From assembly GCF_001434145.1 (NCBI RefSeq), contig NZ_AZED01000013.1, positions 106,742-170,741 on the forward strand: DNA of 64,000 bases, written 5' to 3'. The notes beneath the pieces were generated by a model. The model was not told where the DNA came from. It searched no databases and worked only from the letters and a program-made list of their open reading frames with translations. The position numbers were made by a program, and so were the translations under genes. Every line of letters starts with the position of its first letter. The stretch's first letter is position 1. Positions 44,137-53,453 of the stretch are shown here, one piece after another. Source of the stretch: Lentilactobacillus otakiensis DSM 19908 = JCM 15040 (GTDB lineage: Bacteria > Bacillota > Bacilli > Lactobacillales > Lactobacillaceae).

Positions 44137-44577
44137 TTACTTGGTCACGGGAACGACTTTGAACTTCGTGCCGTCCTTGTTAACAATTGCATAAAGGATT
44201 GAGTCCTGCTTATCGTCCAAATATCCCAAGTTCACTGCCGGTTCACCATCAATTTCAGCCATCCCCTCAAAACGATCGAATAAGACTTGCTTTAATATTT
44301 TGAGCTCATGACTTTTTGATTCAGCCTTTTGCGCTGCTACCGCTAAGGTATAGCCCTGGTCCAGTAACAATTTCATTTGGTAGACTTTCATCAACATACT
44401 ATAGGTAAATTTGCGGTTTTGGCCTTTACCTTGAATGCTTTCAATGTACCCTTTGTGCTCCCAGTACCGCAACTTAGTTTGCGAGACCCCGGTTGCATTA
44501 GACACATCGCCGATTCCGAGATGCCAATCATTTGCCTTCATTATTTGAGCCAGCTTTTGCTGGAACTCCTTGTCCAC
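44137..44577 (-). CDS. MerR-family regulator
   Basis: About 146 residues: the HTH reads LGIGDVSNATGVSQTKLRYWEHKGYIES, followed by FTYSMLMKVYQMKLLLDQGYTL, then a short unrecognised effector part. I use the GTG at 44577 behind GAGGG. Divergent from the DHA2 pump at 44805, its likely target. Confidence 0.86.
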   Translation of the reverse strand: MDKEFQQKLAQIMKANDWHLGIGDVSNATGVSQTKLRYWEHKGYIESIQGKGQNRKFTYSMLMKVYQMKLLLDQGYTLAVAAQKAESKSHELKILKQVLFDRFEGMAEIDGEPAVNLGYLDDKQDSILYAIVNKDGTKFKVVPVTK

Positions 44578-44719
44578 AATGATCCCTCGTTTCTTATTTA
44601 AAATTCTTGTAATAGCTTTCAACGCCTTGATATCGGCATTTTAATTATCAAATCGTCTGATACCAGTAAGACATTAATTAACATTAAGTATATATTTTTA
44701 TATATGTTTGTCAACTTCC

Positions 44720-44748
44720 TTGACAATTAGGGCGAATAATCTTATATT
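44720..44748 (+). promoter_or_regulatory. promoter of the second DHA2 pump
   Basis: TTGACA, 17 bases, TATATT in the gap to the MerR gene. Spacing is standard, not the 19-20 bp of classic MerR-activated promoters. Confidence 0.65.
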
Positions 44749-44804
44749 AGTCCATGTTCGATTTTAAAAGAAATCAAAATTTTAAATAAAGAAGGTCTTA
44801 AATC

Positions 44805-46277
44805 GTGGGTAACGCAGTAGATAAAAACGGGAAGTCATACAACCGTGGTTTAATGATTATCGTTATTCTAATCGGAACATTTTGTACCGTTTTGAACCAA
44901 ACGATTCTTTCAACCGCATTTCCAACTATTATGAAAGCATTCGACGTGAATACATCGACTGTTCAGTGGTTGACCACTGGTTTCATGATGGTGAACGGAA
45001 TTATGATTCCTGTGAGTGCTTGGTTAAGCACGCGTTTCAATTCTAAATGGCTCTATATTAGTGCCATGACCGTTTTCTTTGCTGGAACGATCGTTTGTTA
45101 TGTCGCACCTAACTTTGCGACATTGTTAATTGGTCGTCTGATTCAAGCACTTGGTGTTGGTGTTACTATGCCATTGCTTCAGACAATCATGTTGTCAATC
45201 TTCCCACCTGCCAAACGGGGAACGGCCATGGGGCTTGCCGGAATCGTTATTGGGCTGGCTCCTGCGATTGGTCCAACCCTTTCAGGATGGGTCATCGACA
45301 ACTGGACTTGGCGTGATCTGTTCGGAATGATCATTCCACTTATGTTCTTGGTCATTTTGGGCAGCTTCTGGTTTGTCAGAAATGTTTTGGATACTAAGAA
45401 GACCGGAATTGATCTGCTTTCAATCGTCATGTCAACAATCGGATTTGGAAGTTTACTTTACGGTTTCTCATCCGTTGGTGAAGACGGTTGGGGCAGCACC
45501 TTGGTTATTTCGACTTTAATCGTCGGTGTTGTCTTCATCGCTTTGTTCATCTGGCGTCAATTAACCATGAAGACCCCATTCTTGGAATTCAGAGTTTACC
45601 GCTCAGTTCCATTTACCGTTTCAGCCATTTTGAGTTCAGTTACCATGATGGCCATGGTTGGTGTTGAAATGGTTATTCCACTATATCTCCAGATCGTCAA
45701 AGGGATGTCAGCCTTCCATTCCGGATTAACACTGTTAGCCGGTGCCTTGATGATGGGAATTATGAGCCCAATTACAGGTCGAGCCGTTGACCGATTTGGT
45801 GCCAAACGACTGTCTATTTTAGGAATGTCCTTGCTGACATTGGGTTCAATTCCATTTATCTTTATTACCAAGAGTACTTCGACCTTATACATCGTTGTCT
45901 TCTACGCAATCCGGATGTTTGGAATTTCCATGACCATGATGCCTGCGACAACAGTTGGTATGAACTCATTGCCAATTAATTTGTTAAGTCACGGAACTGC
46001 TGTTAACAACACACAGCGTCAAGTGGCGTCTTCAGTTGGTACTGCTGTGCTGATTAGTATTTTGACCAACGTAACCAAGAGTAACCAACCTGGCAAATCA
46101 ATGCTGACATCCAACCCACTGGGCTACCGTGATCACATGATCAACGCAACCTTGACCGGTTACCACGCCGCATTTGCCATCTCACTGCTCTTCTGTGTCT
46201 TGGCTTTGATCACCGCCTTCTTCTTGAAGAACCGCGGTCACTCAAACGACTATACTAAAAATGGAGGTGAAGACTAA
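44805..46277 (+). CDS. DHA2-family multidrug efflux MFS transporter, second copy
   Basis: 490 residues, 14 membrane segments: NQTILSTAFPTIMKAF at TM1 (motif D1), ISAWLSTRFNSKWLY-type motif A, GLAPAIGPTLSGWVID (motif C). Lactobacillus pumps of this type usually come with a DUF4811 partner, as here. GTG start behind GAAGG. Confidence 0.92.
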   Translation: MGNAVDKNGKSYNRGLMIIVILIGTFCTVLNQTILSTAFPTIMKAFDVNTSTVQWLTTGFMMVNGIMIPVSAWLSTRFNSKWLYISAMTVFFAGTIVCYVAPNFATLLIGRLIQALGVGVTMPLLQTIMLSIFPPAKRGTAMGLAGIVIGLAPAIGPTLSGWVIDNWTWRDLFGMIIPLMFLVILGSFWFVRNVLDTKKTGIDLLSIVMSTIGFGSLLYGFSSVGEDGWGSTLVISTLIVGVVFIALFIWRQLTMKTPFLEFRVYRSVPFTVSAILSSVTMMAMVGVEMVIPLYLQIVKGMSAFHSGLTLLAGALMMGIMSPITGRAVDRFGAKRLSILGMSLLTLGSIPFIFITKSTSTLYIVVFYAIRMFGISMTMMPATTVGMNSLPINLLSHGTAVNNTQRQVASSVGTAVLISILTNVTKSNQPGKSMLTSNPLGYRDHMINATLTGYHAAFAISLLFCVLALITAFFLKNRGHSNDYTKNGGED

Positions 46278-46993
46278 TGATCGTTATAACACTTGCGATA
46301 GGAGTCGTTCTCTCCTTCATCTTCTTTATCTATATCTCAAATAAGCCGGCCAGCTACACTTTAACTGCGTTGTCACTGCTGCTGGCGATCGTATCAATGG
46401 TCTTCATCATCAAAAATGACCATGATCACTATGGTATGACACAAGTTACCAAGCAAACCACTCAACAAATTTACCCAATCGGTAATAAGCAGATGCAAAT
46501 GTTGCTTTACCAACCAATTGGCACTGCCAACAAGCATCAGGTTTATATCTATCAAAAATCAAAGGATGCCAAGAAAAAGTCACACACCCAAACGACAGAT
46601 ACCAGCAACAAAGTGGTAAAAGTCAGTGGATCAACTCATATGGTTACCAACACAACGCGTTGGGAATATAAGAGTGATGCCGCTAAATTATGGTTTGGCA
46701 TTTCCGGTGAAAATCATAAGTTCGTCAAGCGACAAAACATTCTTTACGTGAACAAATCAGTTCAGGTGCTCTCCGTTCAACAAGCCAAAGCGCTTAAGAA
46801 AATGATGGCAAGTAAATCTTACCAAGCAAAACTTAAGACTCAGGCCAAAGCGTTTGTCGCCAAACAAGTAATGGTCGCAATGAAAAAGAATCCAACCATG
46901 TCAACTGCTGACCGTGCTAAGATCATAAAGCAGGCTGAGGCTGAATTCCAAGCACAAGCTGTGAAGAATGTTTTGAAACAAATCCAAAAATAG
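46277..46993 (+). CDS. DUF4811-like membrane-anchored partner
   Basis: 238 residues: two N-terminal membrane segments (about 1-20 and 28-48), then an extracellular or cytoplasmic domain with KQTTQQIYPIG and NTTRWEYKSDAAKLWFGISGENHKF, and a Lys/Ala/Gln-rich helical tail. Its ATG overlaps the pump stop (TAATG). The pairing is conserved in the family; function unknown. Confidence 0.82.
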   Translation: MIVITLAIGVVLSFIFFIYISNKPASYTLTALSLLLAIVSMVFIIKNDHDHYGMTQVTKQTTQQIYPIGNKQMQMLLYQPIGTANKHQVYIYQKSKDAKKKSHTQTTDTSNKVVKVSGSTHMVTNTTRWEYKSDAAKLWFGISGENHKFVKRQNILYVNKSVQVLSVQQAKALKKMMASKSYQAKLKTQAKAFVAKQVMVAMKKNPTMSTADRAKIIKQAEAEFQAQAVKNVLKQIQK

Positions 46994-46998
46994 TCTTC

Positions 46999-47031
46999 AA
47001 AAAGGATCTCACTAGTTGAGATCCTTTCTTT
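46999..47031 (+). terminator. terminator after the DHA2/DUF4811 unit
   Basis: AAAGGATCTCA/TGAGATCCTTTCTTT. Confidence 0.85.
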
Positions 47032-47640
47032 GTCTCTGATAGTTGATCACTCGGATGGCAACTGGAATGCCTATGATAACCCCCAGTGCTGCAAGTGGAT
47101 CAATAATTGCTGGCCGCGATGATACTCCAAGTCTTGGGCAATCTTCTAGTGATGGAGGGGCGCGTCATTTACCGTAGCAACATAGATAACAATTTCCAAA
47201 TTCAAGATGATAAAGACAGTCGATTTTTGTAGAAATGGATGTACATTCATTTAAATATCTCCAAATAAAAAATCACTTCATATTCCAGCAAATAAATTTG
47301 CAAGAGCATGAAGTGACTGCAACCAGCCATTTGCTGTCTGTTGATTGATGGGCGCATTGATAAGGGTGACGATGCATTCACAGTTGTTGAGGTAAGATTA
47401 GGAAGCTATTACTTGTTTGAAAATAATACTTACATGAACCTTACCAAAGCTAAATGGTAATGGTTACTGTTTATTATACATACCCTTCGCTGTCACGTCT
47501 AGTAGATTTTCAAAATAAAGTTCACTCCAAGTAAACTACGGGTTTTATTTCATGACTACCCCAGGAAATTTGAAATGCCACGTTGTTGTCAAAAATTTAG
47601 CGATGATTCTTGACTCACCTATATAGATATGTTTATATAA
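47032..47640. other. gene-free stretch with coding-like remnants
   Basis: No intact gene. Minus strand about 47000-47160 reads RPAIIDPLAALGVIIGIPVA and then IRVINYQRQRK, a membrane-segment-like fragment. Plus strand about 47340-47460 reads GRIDKGDDAFTVVEVRLGSY and a few more residues before a stop. A hairpin at 47265-47316 with a T run on the minus strand suggests a leftward transcript starting near a TATAAT at about 47477. Confidence 0.35.
47265..47316 (-). terminator. orphan terminator in the 47032-47640 stretch
   Basis: AGTCACTTCATGCTCTTGCAAAT/ATTTGCTGGAATATGAAGTGA, six T, minus strand; no gene upstream on that strand explains it. Confidence 0.65.
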
Positions 47641-47682
47641 TACTGTATGGACGCTTATGGCTTTCCCAAGGGAGGAATTCCA

Positions 47683-48015
47683 ATGACAGATTTAAAGGCA
47701 GAAGTTGACGCAAACCACGTTCATAGTTTACATTGTGGACATACTAAAGTTTTGCATCACGACCATATTGATTTTGTTGAAGCCAACGGTCATTTGCACC
47801 ACAAACACGAAGATCACTGGGACGAATGTAAGATTGAAGTTTCTGACCAAAATCCTGACGGCGAACATCCCGTAGAAGGCGAAATCCACGATCAATATTG
47901 TGGTCATCAACAAGTTCCACATGGTGATCACATGGATTATTTGGTAAACGGACGTCTTCAACATGTTCATGACAATCACATCGATGATCACGGTCCATTA
48001 GATATTGTAAGTTAA
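47683..48015 (+). CDS. His-rich metal-binding-type protein with two repeats
   Basis: 110 residues, about one quarter His. Two repeats: LHCGHTKVLHHDHIDFVEANGHLHHKHEDHWDE (about 20-50) and YCGHQQVPHGDHMDYLVNGRLQHVHDNHIDDHG (about 73-105). Each contains CGH-x-x-V/H-x-HxDHhDhhV-x-G-x-L-x-H-x-H-x-x-H. No signal peptide or membrane segment, so it is cytosolic. Probably binds Zn2+ or another transition metal. The ATG at 47683 follows AGGGAGGA. Standalone gene with its own terminator. Confidence 0.8.
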   Translation: MTDLKAEVDANHVHSLHCGHTKVLHHDHIDFVEANGHLHHKHEDHWDECKIEVSDQNPDGEHPVEGEIHDQYCGHQQVPHGDHMDYLVNGRLQHVHDNHIDDHGPLDIVS

Positions 48016-48056
48016 TTCAATTTTTATCAGCAAAAAATTTAACTGTTCCGACAATT

Positions 48057-48096
48057 AAAAAGCAATCAGTCCAACATTTGGACTGATTGCTTTTTG
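48057..48096. terminator. bidirectional terminator
   Basis: AAAAAGCAATCAGTCCA/TGGACTGATTGCTTTTT with a four-base loop. Confidence 0.93.
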
Positions 48097-48159
48097 TCTG
48101 CCAATGGTTTTCCAAAAAATTCAATTGAGCTTGTCACCACTCCTGCGCTTAGATCAAAA

Positions 48160-49278
48160 TTATAAATTGGATAAAACGGCAGTTAGTTTGGATAGGAAGA
48201 ATTCCAATTCTTTGTGTGTGCCAACTGTCACCCGAATGTGATCCGGATAGCCCCATGGTGTGCAGTCACGAATGATCACTCCTTGTTTCATGAGGGCGTC
48301 GGCAATTGTTGTGGCGTTGGGTGCCCCATCAGGTAGCTTTGCAAAGACAAAGTTGGTTTGAGATGGTGCCACACTGAAGCCAAGTAGTCCCAGTGATTCA
48401 ATCAACCCTTCCCGGTCACCCAAAATCTTCTTTCGAGTGCCCTCAATTTGAGCTTGATCAAACTGAATTGCGGCAGCTGCGCCTGCAATCGCTGTCCGAT
48501 TGGTGTTGAATGGTTCGGTGACGGTATCATAAGCTTGAATTGCTTCCGGATCGGCTAGGACATAGCCCAACCGTGCCCCGGCCAAGCCATAGAATTTGGA
48601 AAATGTCCGCACTACCATGACGCGTTTGCGGCCAATATAACGAACAAAGTTAGCCAGACTCAAGTGATTGGCAAACTGCGCGTATGCTTCATCGACAATC
48701 ACCCAAACATCATCTGGAACCTGATCCATAAACGCCTCAAGTTTTGAAGCGTCGGTCACAGTACCGGTCGGGTTATTCGGATTACAGATCCAGATTAACT
48801 TCGTCTTGTCAGTAATTTTGTGCTGAAATTCTTCCAAATCAAATTGATAATCATCGGTTAACGGAATTTCGATCACTTTGCCGCCCATTAATTTGGAAAC
48901 TTCGCGGTACAGCCGATATGACTGTTTGGCGATCAATACTTCATCACCTTCATTAATGAACATCTTGGAGATGGTCTCAATGATATTGCCGGCACCGCTT
49001 CCCAGAGCGACATTTTCTGGTTTCAAGTCATTCTCATCAGCTAATAGTTGCTTCAAGTTAACAAAGTCATCTTCTGGATACCGGTTCAGTGTACTGATAC
49101 TGCGAATCATCGCATTTTTAGAATGATAATAAGGGGCGTAAGGATTTTCGTTAGAACCTAACTTGACGACTTTATCCAAGTGATACTTACGTCGAACCTC
49201 ATCCTCTGTTTCACCTTGAATGTATGGTTGAGTAATATTTACTTCATTTCTAAATGTTGAATCAAATTTTGTCATCAT
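48160..49278 (-). CDS. hisC: histidinol-phosphate/aromatic aminotransferase
   Basis: 372 residues, class I/II PLP enzyme: KLGSNENPYAPY, WICNPNNPTGTVTD, VIVDEAYAQFA and the PLP-Lys in RTFSKFYGLAGARLGYV. The best family match is HisC. No other his gene is near, so it could act on aromatic amino acids. RBS GGCGGTGA. Confidence 0.85.
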   Translation of the reverse strand: MMTKFDSTFRNEVNITQPYIQGETEDEVRRKYHLDKVVKLGSNENPYAPYYHSKNAMIRSISTLNRYPEDDFVNLKQLLADENDLKPENVALGSGAGNIIETISKMFINEGDEVLIAKQSYRLYREVSKLMGGKVIEIPLTDDYQFDLEEFQHKITDKTKLIWICNPNNPTGTVTDASKLEAFMDQVPDDVWVIVDEAYAQFANHLSLANFVRYIGRKRVMVVRTFSKFYGLAGARLGYVLADPEAIQAYDTVTEPFNTNRTAIAGAAAAIQFDQAQIEGTRKKILGDREGLIESLGLLGFSVAPSQTNFVFAKLPDGAPNATTIADALMKQGVIIRDCTPWGYPDHIRVTVGTHKELEFFLSKLTAVLSNL

Positions 49279-49377
49279 TTCACCGCCTTAATCACAATTA
49301 ACATTTCTCTACACATCAATCGTACCGCGAACGGGGCTCTGATTGTGAATTAACGACGTTCTAATTGTAAAAAAAGA

Positions 49378-49489
49378 GTGCGACACGAGGCGTTTTGATC
49401 CCAGAATTTAAGAGCAAAAATCGATTATTCCTGAATTTGGAATGATTGCTTTTTGCTCTTAAATGGCCGGGATCAACCGACTGTCGCAC
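49378..49489. repeat. long imperfect inverted repeat (hairpin)
   Basis: The arms share GTGCGACA at the ends, then TTGATCCC, ATTTAAGAGCAAAAA and ATTCC towards a TGAATTT loop. About 112 bases between hisC and the cyclophilin gene. The outer GAGTGCGAC matches one end of the hairpin at 22031. No coding content; the rest of 49279-49544 shows nothing else. Confidence 0.75.
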
Positions 49490-49544
49490 GTTTTGGCTGA
49501 ATAGCAGTAGAGCACAAAAAATCTTGGAAGAAAGTTGTTACACT

Positions 49545-50129
49545 CTACTTTGCAATTTCAACTGATTCCATCACAACATCTTCATCAGGCTTATCTTGTG
49601 AATTTTTCTTAACCTTACTGATTTCTTTGACAACATCCATACCTGAAATCACTTGACCAAAGACGGTGTGTCTGAAGTCAAGCCATGGTGTGCCACCATT
49701 CTTGTAGGCATCAATAATTTCTTCGGGATAACCGGCTGTCTTCATTTGAGAAATCATGCCGTCATCCACGTGTTCGTTAGTAACGATAAAGAATTGACTG
49801 CCGTTCGTGTCAGGACCAGCATTGGCCATTGACAGGGCACCGTTAATATTGAATAGTTCTGGTGAAAATTCATCGGCGAAGTTGCCGCCAAAGCTACTTT
49901 CGCCACCCATTCCGGTACCAGTTGGATCGCCGCCTTGGATCATGAAATCAGGAATCACTCGGTGAAAAATAACACCGTTGTAGTAGCCCTTTTCAGCAAG
50001 TGCAACAAAGTTTTCCACTGTCTTTGGTGCTTCTTCTGGGAATAATTGGACCACAATGTCGCCATGATTGGTTTTGATGGTTGCTTTAGGGCCCTTGGCA
50101 TTCTCTAAATCTAATTGAGGTAAAGTCAT
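49545..50129 (-). CDS. ppiB: cyclophilin-type peptidyl-prolyl cis-trans isomerase
   Basis: 194 residues, cytosolic (no signal). Motifs: [51 protein letters not shown] and [16 protein letters not shown], carrying the catalytic Arg and the Phe/Gln pair. Assists protein folding. RBS GGAGATA. Confidence 0.95.
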   Translation of the reverse strand: MTLPQLDLENAKGPKATIKTNHGDIVVQLFPEEAPKTVENFVALAEKGYYNGVIFHRVIPDFMIQGGDPTGTGMGGESSFGGNFADEFSPELFNINGALSMANAGPDTNGSQFFIVTNEHVDDGMISQMKTAGYPEEIIDAYKNGGTPWLDFRHTVFGQVISGMDVVKEISKVKKNSQDKPDEDVVMESVEIAK

Positions 50130-50283
50130 TTTATATCTCCTTTAATTTGCAAAATACATCTTAAATGAGCTTATCACAACCACCAGGTAAAGTCAGGAAC
50201 TTTGACGGTATTTCACCCGTTTTTATGCCAATTACGGTAAAATATGGATAAAGTTGAATTTATGAAATCATGAGGTATTTGCG

Positions 50284-51537
50284 ATGAGGGTTAGTCATGA
50301 ACATTGGCGTCGAAATATTTACCTATTCTTGGGGAGTCAATTCTTAACTGGCATCACTAGTATGATCGTACAATACGCGATTATCTGGTATCTAACCAAG
50401 GAAACCGGCTCGGCGACCATCTTGAGTATTGCCACCATTTTGGGGATGCTGCCGATGGCGTTGTTAAGCCCATTTGTGGGGCCGTTAGTCGATCGCTGGA
50501 ACAAGAAGGCTTTATTAATTGTACCTGATGTGGTAGCCGCGGTCTTTGCCATCATTCTGTCAATTTCAGGTGGTGTCTTTCACGTCTTCCCCATCTGGTT
50601 AATTTTCGTGTCGCTATTGATGCGTTCAATTGCCCAAACGTTTCAAATGCCAACAATCCAATCAGTGATTCCGACGATGGTGCCGGACAAAGAGCTAACC
50701 AAGATCAACGGGCAATTGGGGATGGTTCAATCTGCAAATATGATCATTGCCCCAGCTTTGGGTGCTTTCTTATTTGCGATCATTCCTTTACAATACCTGA
50801 TCTTGTTGGATGTACTCGGTGCGATTCTGGGAATTAGTATCCTGATCTGGGTTCAAATTCCCAATAATGAGAAAATCGATGCTGCTTTGCACATGCTTCA
50901 CAACACCAAATTGGGGGTGCAGCAGCTAATGAATAATAAAGGACTCTGGTATATCACCATCACCGGAGCCGTCTTCACATTGCTCTATATGCCCGCTGCC
51001 AGCATGTATCCATTGATGACCATGAAATATTTTCAGGGAACCGTTGGCCAAGCCGGCTTTATTGAAGCACTGTATTCAGCTGGCATGTTGGCTGGCGGCG
51101 CCATTATTGGTATCTGGGGAAATTGGCGAGACCGAATGAAGCCGGTCATTATTGCCTTTTTCCTGGTTGGAATCCCAACTGGTCTCAGTGGCCTATTGCC
51201 AGGTAATCAAACCGGGTTTATGTGGTTTGCGATTTTAAATGTCGTCGAAGGGATCGCCACGCCGTTTTTCAATACCCTTTTAATGGCAATGATCCAACAG
51301 AGCTACCCACCGCAACAACTCGGTCGTGTTCTTGGTGTGCTGAACTCATTAATGAGTCTGACCGGCCCGGTTGGCCTTATCTTTGCCGGACCGTTGGCGG
51401 ATACATTAGGTGTTGAAATGCTATTCATCATTGCTGGAATTGGGACGGTTATCTGTGGGATTTTCGCATTGCTGATGCCGGTCATGCGACAATACGATCT
51501 CAAACTGCAAGCCCGTCTAGCCGAGGAAGATCGTTAA
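50284..51537 (+). CDS. MFS transporter, MefA/MFS_3 type
   Basis: 417 residues, 12 membrane segments: IWYLTKETGSATILSIATILGMLPMALLSPFVGPLVDRW includes motif A (FVGPLVDRWNKK), typical of the macrolide-efflux-like MFS_3 group. Substrate unknown. Start ATG behind GAGG. Single gene. Confidence 0.87.
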   Translation: MRVSHEHWRRNIYLFLGSQFLTGITSMIVQYAIIWYLTKETGSATILSIATILGMLPMALLSPFVGPLVDRWNKKALLIVPDVVAAVFAIILSISGGVFHVFPIWLIFVSLLMRSIAQTFQMPTIQSVIPTMVPDKELTKINGQLGMVQSANMIIAPALGAFLFAIIPLQYLILLDVLGAILGISILIWVQIPNNEKIDAALHMLHNTKLGVQQLMNNKGLWYITITGAVFTLLYMPAASMYPLMTMKYFQGTVGQAGFIEALYSAGMLAGGAIIGIWGNWRDRMKPVIIAFFLVGIPTGLSGLLPGNQTGFMWFAILNVVEGIATPFFNTLLMAMIQQSYPPQQLGRVLGVLNSLMSLTGPVGLIFAGPLADTLGVEMLFIIAGIGTVICGIFALLMPVMRQYDLKLQARLAEEDR

Positions 51538-51613
51538 TTTTAAAATGCCTGTTGCCTTAAAGTGGACTTCAAGGTCTACAATTAACTTGTAATAAAGATA
51601 AAGGAGATCACTT

Positions 51614-52657
51614 ATGGAATCAACATTATTTGTTAAACCTGGAAAAGTTGAAATTACCAATATCGATAAGCCGTCAATTCAAGCTGACGACGATGCTATT
51701 TTGCACATCGTTCGTGCCTGTGTCTGTGGATCTGATTTATGGGCCTACCGCGGTTTGGAGGATAAAGAACCCAATTCCGAGAATAGCGGCCATGAAGCCA
51801 TCGCAATTGTCGATCAAGTCGGCAAAGATATCACGACTGTCAAACCTGGTGACTTCGTCATCGCACCATTTACCCACGGATGTGGCCATTGTGCAGCTTG
51901 CCGTGCCGGTTATGAAGGCAGCTGTCAGAGTCACAGCGACAATTTTAGCTCCGGCTATCAAGCAGAATATGTCCGTTACCAACACGCTGAATGGTCCCTG
52001 GTTAAAATTCCCGGTCAACCTGAAGATTATAGTGACGGCATGCTGAATTCGCTGTTGTCACTGGCTGATGTCATGGCGACTGGTTACCATGCCGCTCGCA
52101 CGGCAAATGTTAAGCCCGGTGACACGGTCGTAGTTGTCGGTGATGGTGCGGTTGGCTTATGTGGTGTCATTGCTTCTCAGATGCGTGGTGCCAGCCGGAT
52201 TATCGCAATGAGTCGCCATGAAGATCGTCAGAAATTGGCCACTGAATTTGGTGCCACTGATATTGTTGCCGAACGTGGTGACGAAGCGGTTGCCAAAGTC
52301 ATGGCCCTGACCAATGGTGCCGGTGCTGATGCCGTTCTTGAATGTGTCGGCTCAGAGTTGTCGACTGATACCGCAATGAAAGTCGCTCGCCCAGGTGCAA
52401 TTGTCGGCCGGGTTGGGTTACCACACACACCAAAAACAGATCTCACTAATTCATTCTATGGTAACCTCGGCATCGCCGGTGGTCCTGCATCTGTCACCAC
52501 TTATGACAAATCAGTCCTATTAAAGGCCGTGTTGGATGGTGAGATTCACCCTGGTAAAGTCTTCACCAAACGTTTTAGCCTTGATGACATTGATGATGCC
52601 TACCAGGCAATGGCCAAACGTGAAGCAATCAAGTCATTGGTCGTCGTTCAAAAATAG
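51614..52657 (+). CDS. zinc-dependent alcohol dehydrogenase family protein
   Basis: 347 residues, medium-chain dehydrogenase: catalytic zinc Cys in ACVCGSDLWAYRG and GHEAIA, structural zinc loop CGHCAACRAGYEGSC, and nucleotide-binding VVVVGDGAVGLCGVIASQMRG with the NADP-type MSRHEDR that follows. Substrate unknown; probably a secondary alcohol or aldehyde. RBS AAGGAGA. Confidence 0.9.
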   Translation: MESTLFVKPGKVEITNIDKPSIQADDDAILHIVRACVCGSDLWAYRGLEDKEPNSENSGHEAIAIVDQVGKDITTVKPGDFVIAPFTHGCGHCAACRAGYEGSCQSHSDNFSSGYQAEYVRYQHAEWSLVKIPGQPEDYSDGMLNSLLSLADVMATGYHAARTANVKPGDTVVVVGDGAVGLCGVIASQMRGASRIIAMSRHEDRQKLATEFGATDIVAERGDEAVAKVMALTNGAGADAVLECVGSELSTDTAMKVARPGAIVGRVGLPHTPKTDLTNSFYGNLGIAGGPASVTTYDKSVLLKAVLDGEIHPGKVFTKRFSLDDIDDAYQAMAKREAIKSLVVVQK

Positions 52658-52697
52658 AATCATTTATGTACTAAACAGCGCCCTGTCAAACTTTTGG

Positions 52698-53416
52698 GGC
52701 TCTTCGTCAACCGTTGTTGGTGAATCCAAATATTAGAGTTCTAACCACTTTGTGATTAGGGCTTTTTTGTTTTGATCTTAAAGACATACAACACCTGAGT
52801 TCGAAATCTGAAGAAACTCTTGTAGCCAAAGCTGGCTCGCTTTATGGCTTTAATTTTGTTATTAGAACCTTCTAGAAGACCGTTTGAATACTGGTTGGTA
52901 AAGGTGTTGTGGATTTCTTCGTGATGCATTTGAAGCATTTTAATGGTGCAATTCATTTCTTCAGAACAGCCATCTGCTTTCCAGAAGGCAGCAGGTCAAT
53001 TAATTCGTGGGTTTCACCGTCCATGAATTCAAACCCATCGCATCGGTTGCCGAGGGTTTTTGAAAAACGGATGAGCGTCTTGCGCCAGCCATAATTAATG
53101 ATTTGTCCTTCATTGATGATGCCACAATTGGGACAAGCCTCCGGCTGATAGTCTAAACGGCCCTCCAAACGGACAACTCCATCGCTTCCCTTTACGCCAT
53201 CTATAATCTGAATGTGAATATCGTCTATACCTAACAATAACTTGGTAGTATCATGACACATAAGGACATTTCCTTCTTTCTGTAAAATCTTCGTGGTTGT
53301 TGGTTTTAATGAACGGACAGGGAATGTCCGCTTTTTTGTGTTCAATAAACAATATACAAAAAATCTGTCATCAGTAATAGATAAAATCTATTACCAACAA
53401 CAGATATTGTAGAGCC
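52698..53416 (-). mobile_element. ISL3-family insertion sequence remnant
   Basis: Terminal inverted repeats are still present: GGCTCTTCGTCAACCGTTGT at the left end and, on the other strand, GGCTCTACAATATCTGTTGT at the right, both followed by TGGTRA. Only about 719 bases remain where about 1.4-1.5 kb is expected. No matching target duplication is seen. It stands between an alcohol dehydrogenase and the copper operon. Confidence 0.85.
52756..53261 (-). pseudogene. ISL3 transposase, doubly deleted
   Basis: N-terminal part from MCHDTTKLLLGIDDIHIQII through CPNCG and NYGWRKTLIRFSKTLGNR (start region near 53261), then a jump to FEFMDGETHELIDLLPSGKQ from the catalytic core, then a frame break at about 52955 and the C-terminal NGLLEGSNNKIKAIKRASFG and RTQVLYVF. 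At least two deletions removed the DDE-bearing middle, so it cannot transpose itself. Confidence 0.85.
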
Positions 53417-53453
53417 TTATGTTTACCATAACTGCTCTATCATCAAATTCAAT

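Noticed and set aside
47728..47998. Two frames opposite the His-rich gene
   Set aside because: Antisense shadows of a low-complexity gene without ribosome sites.
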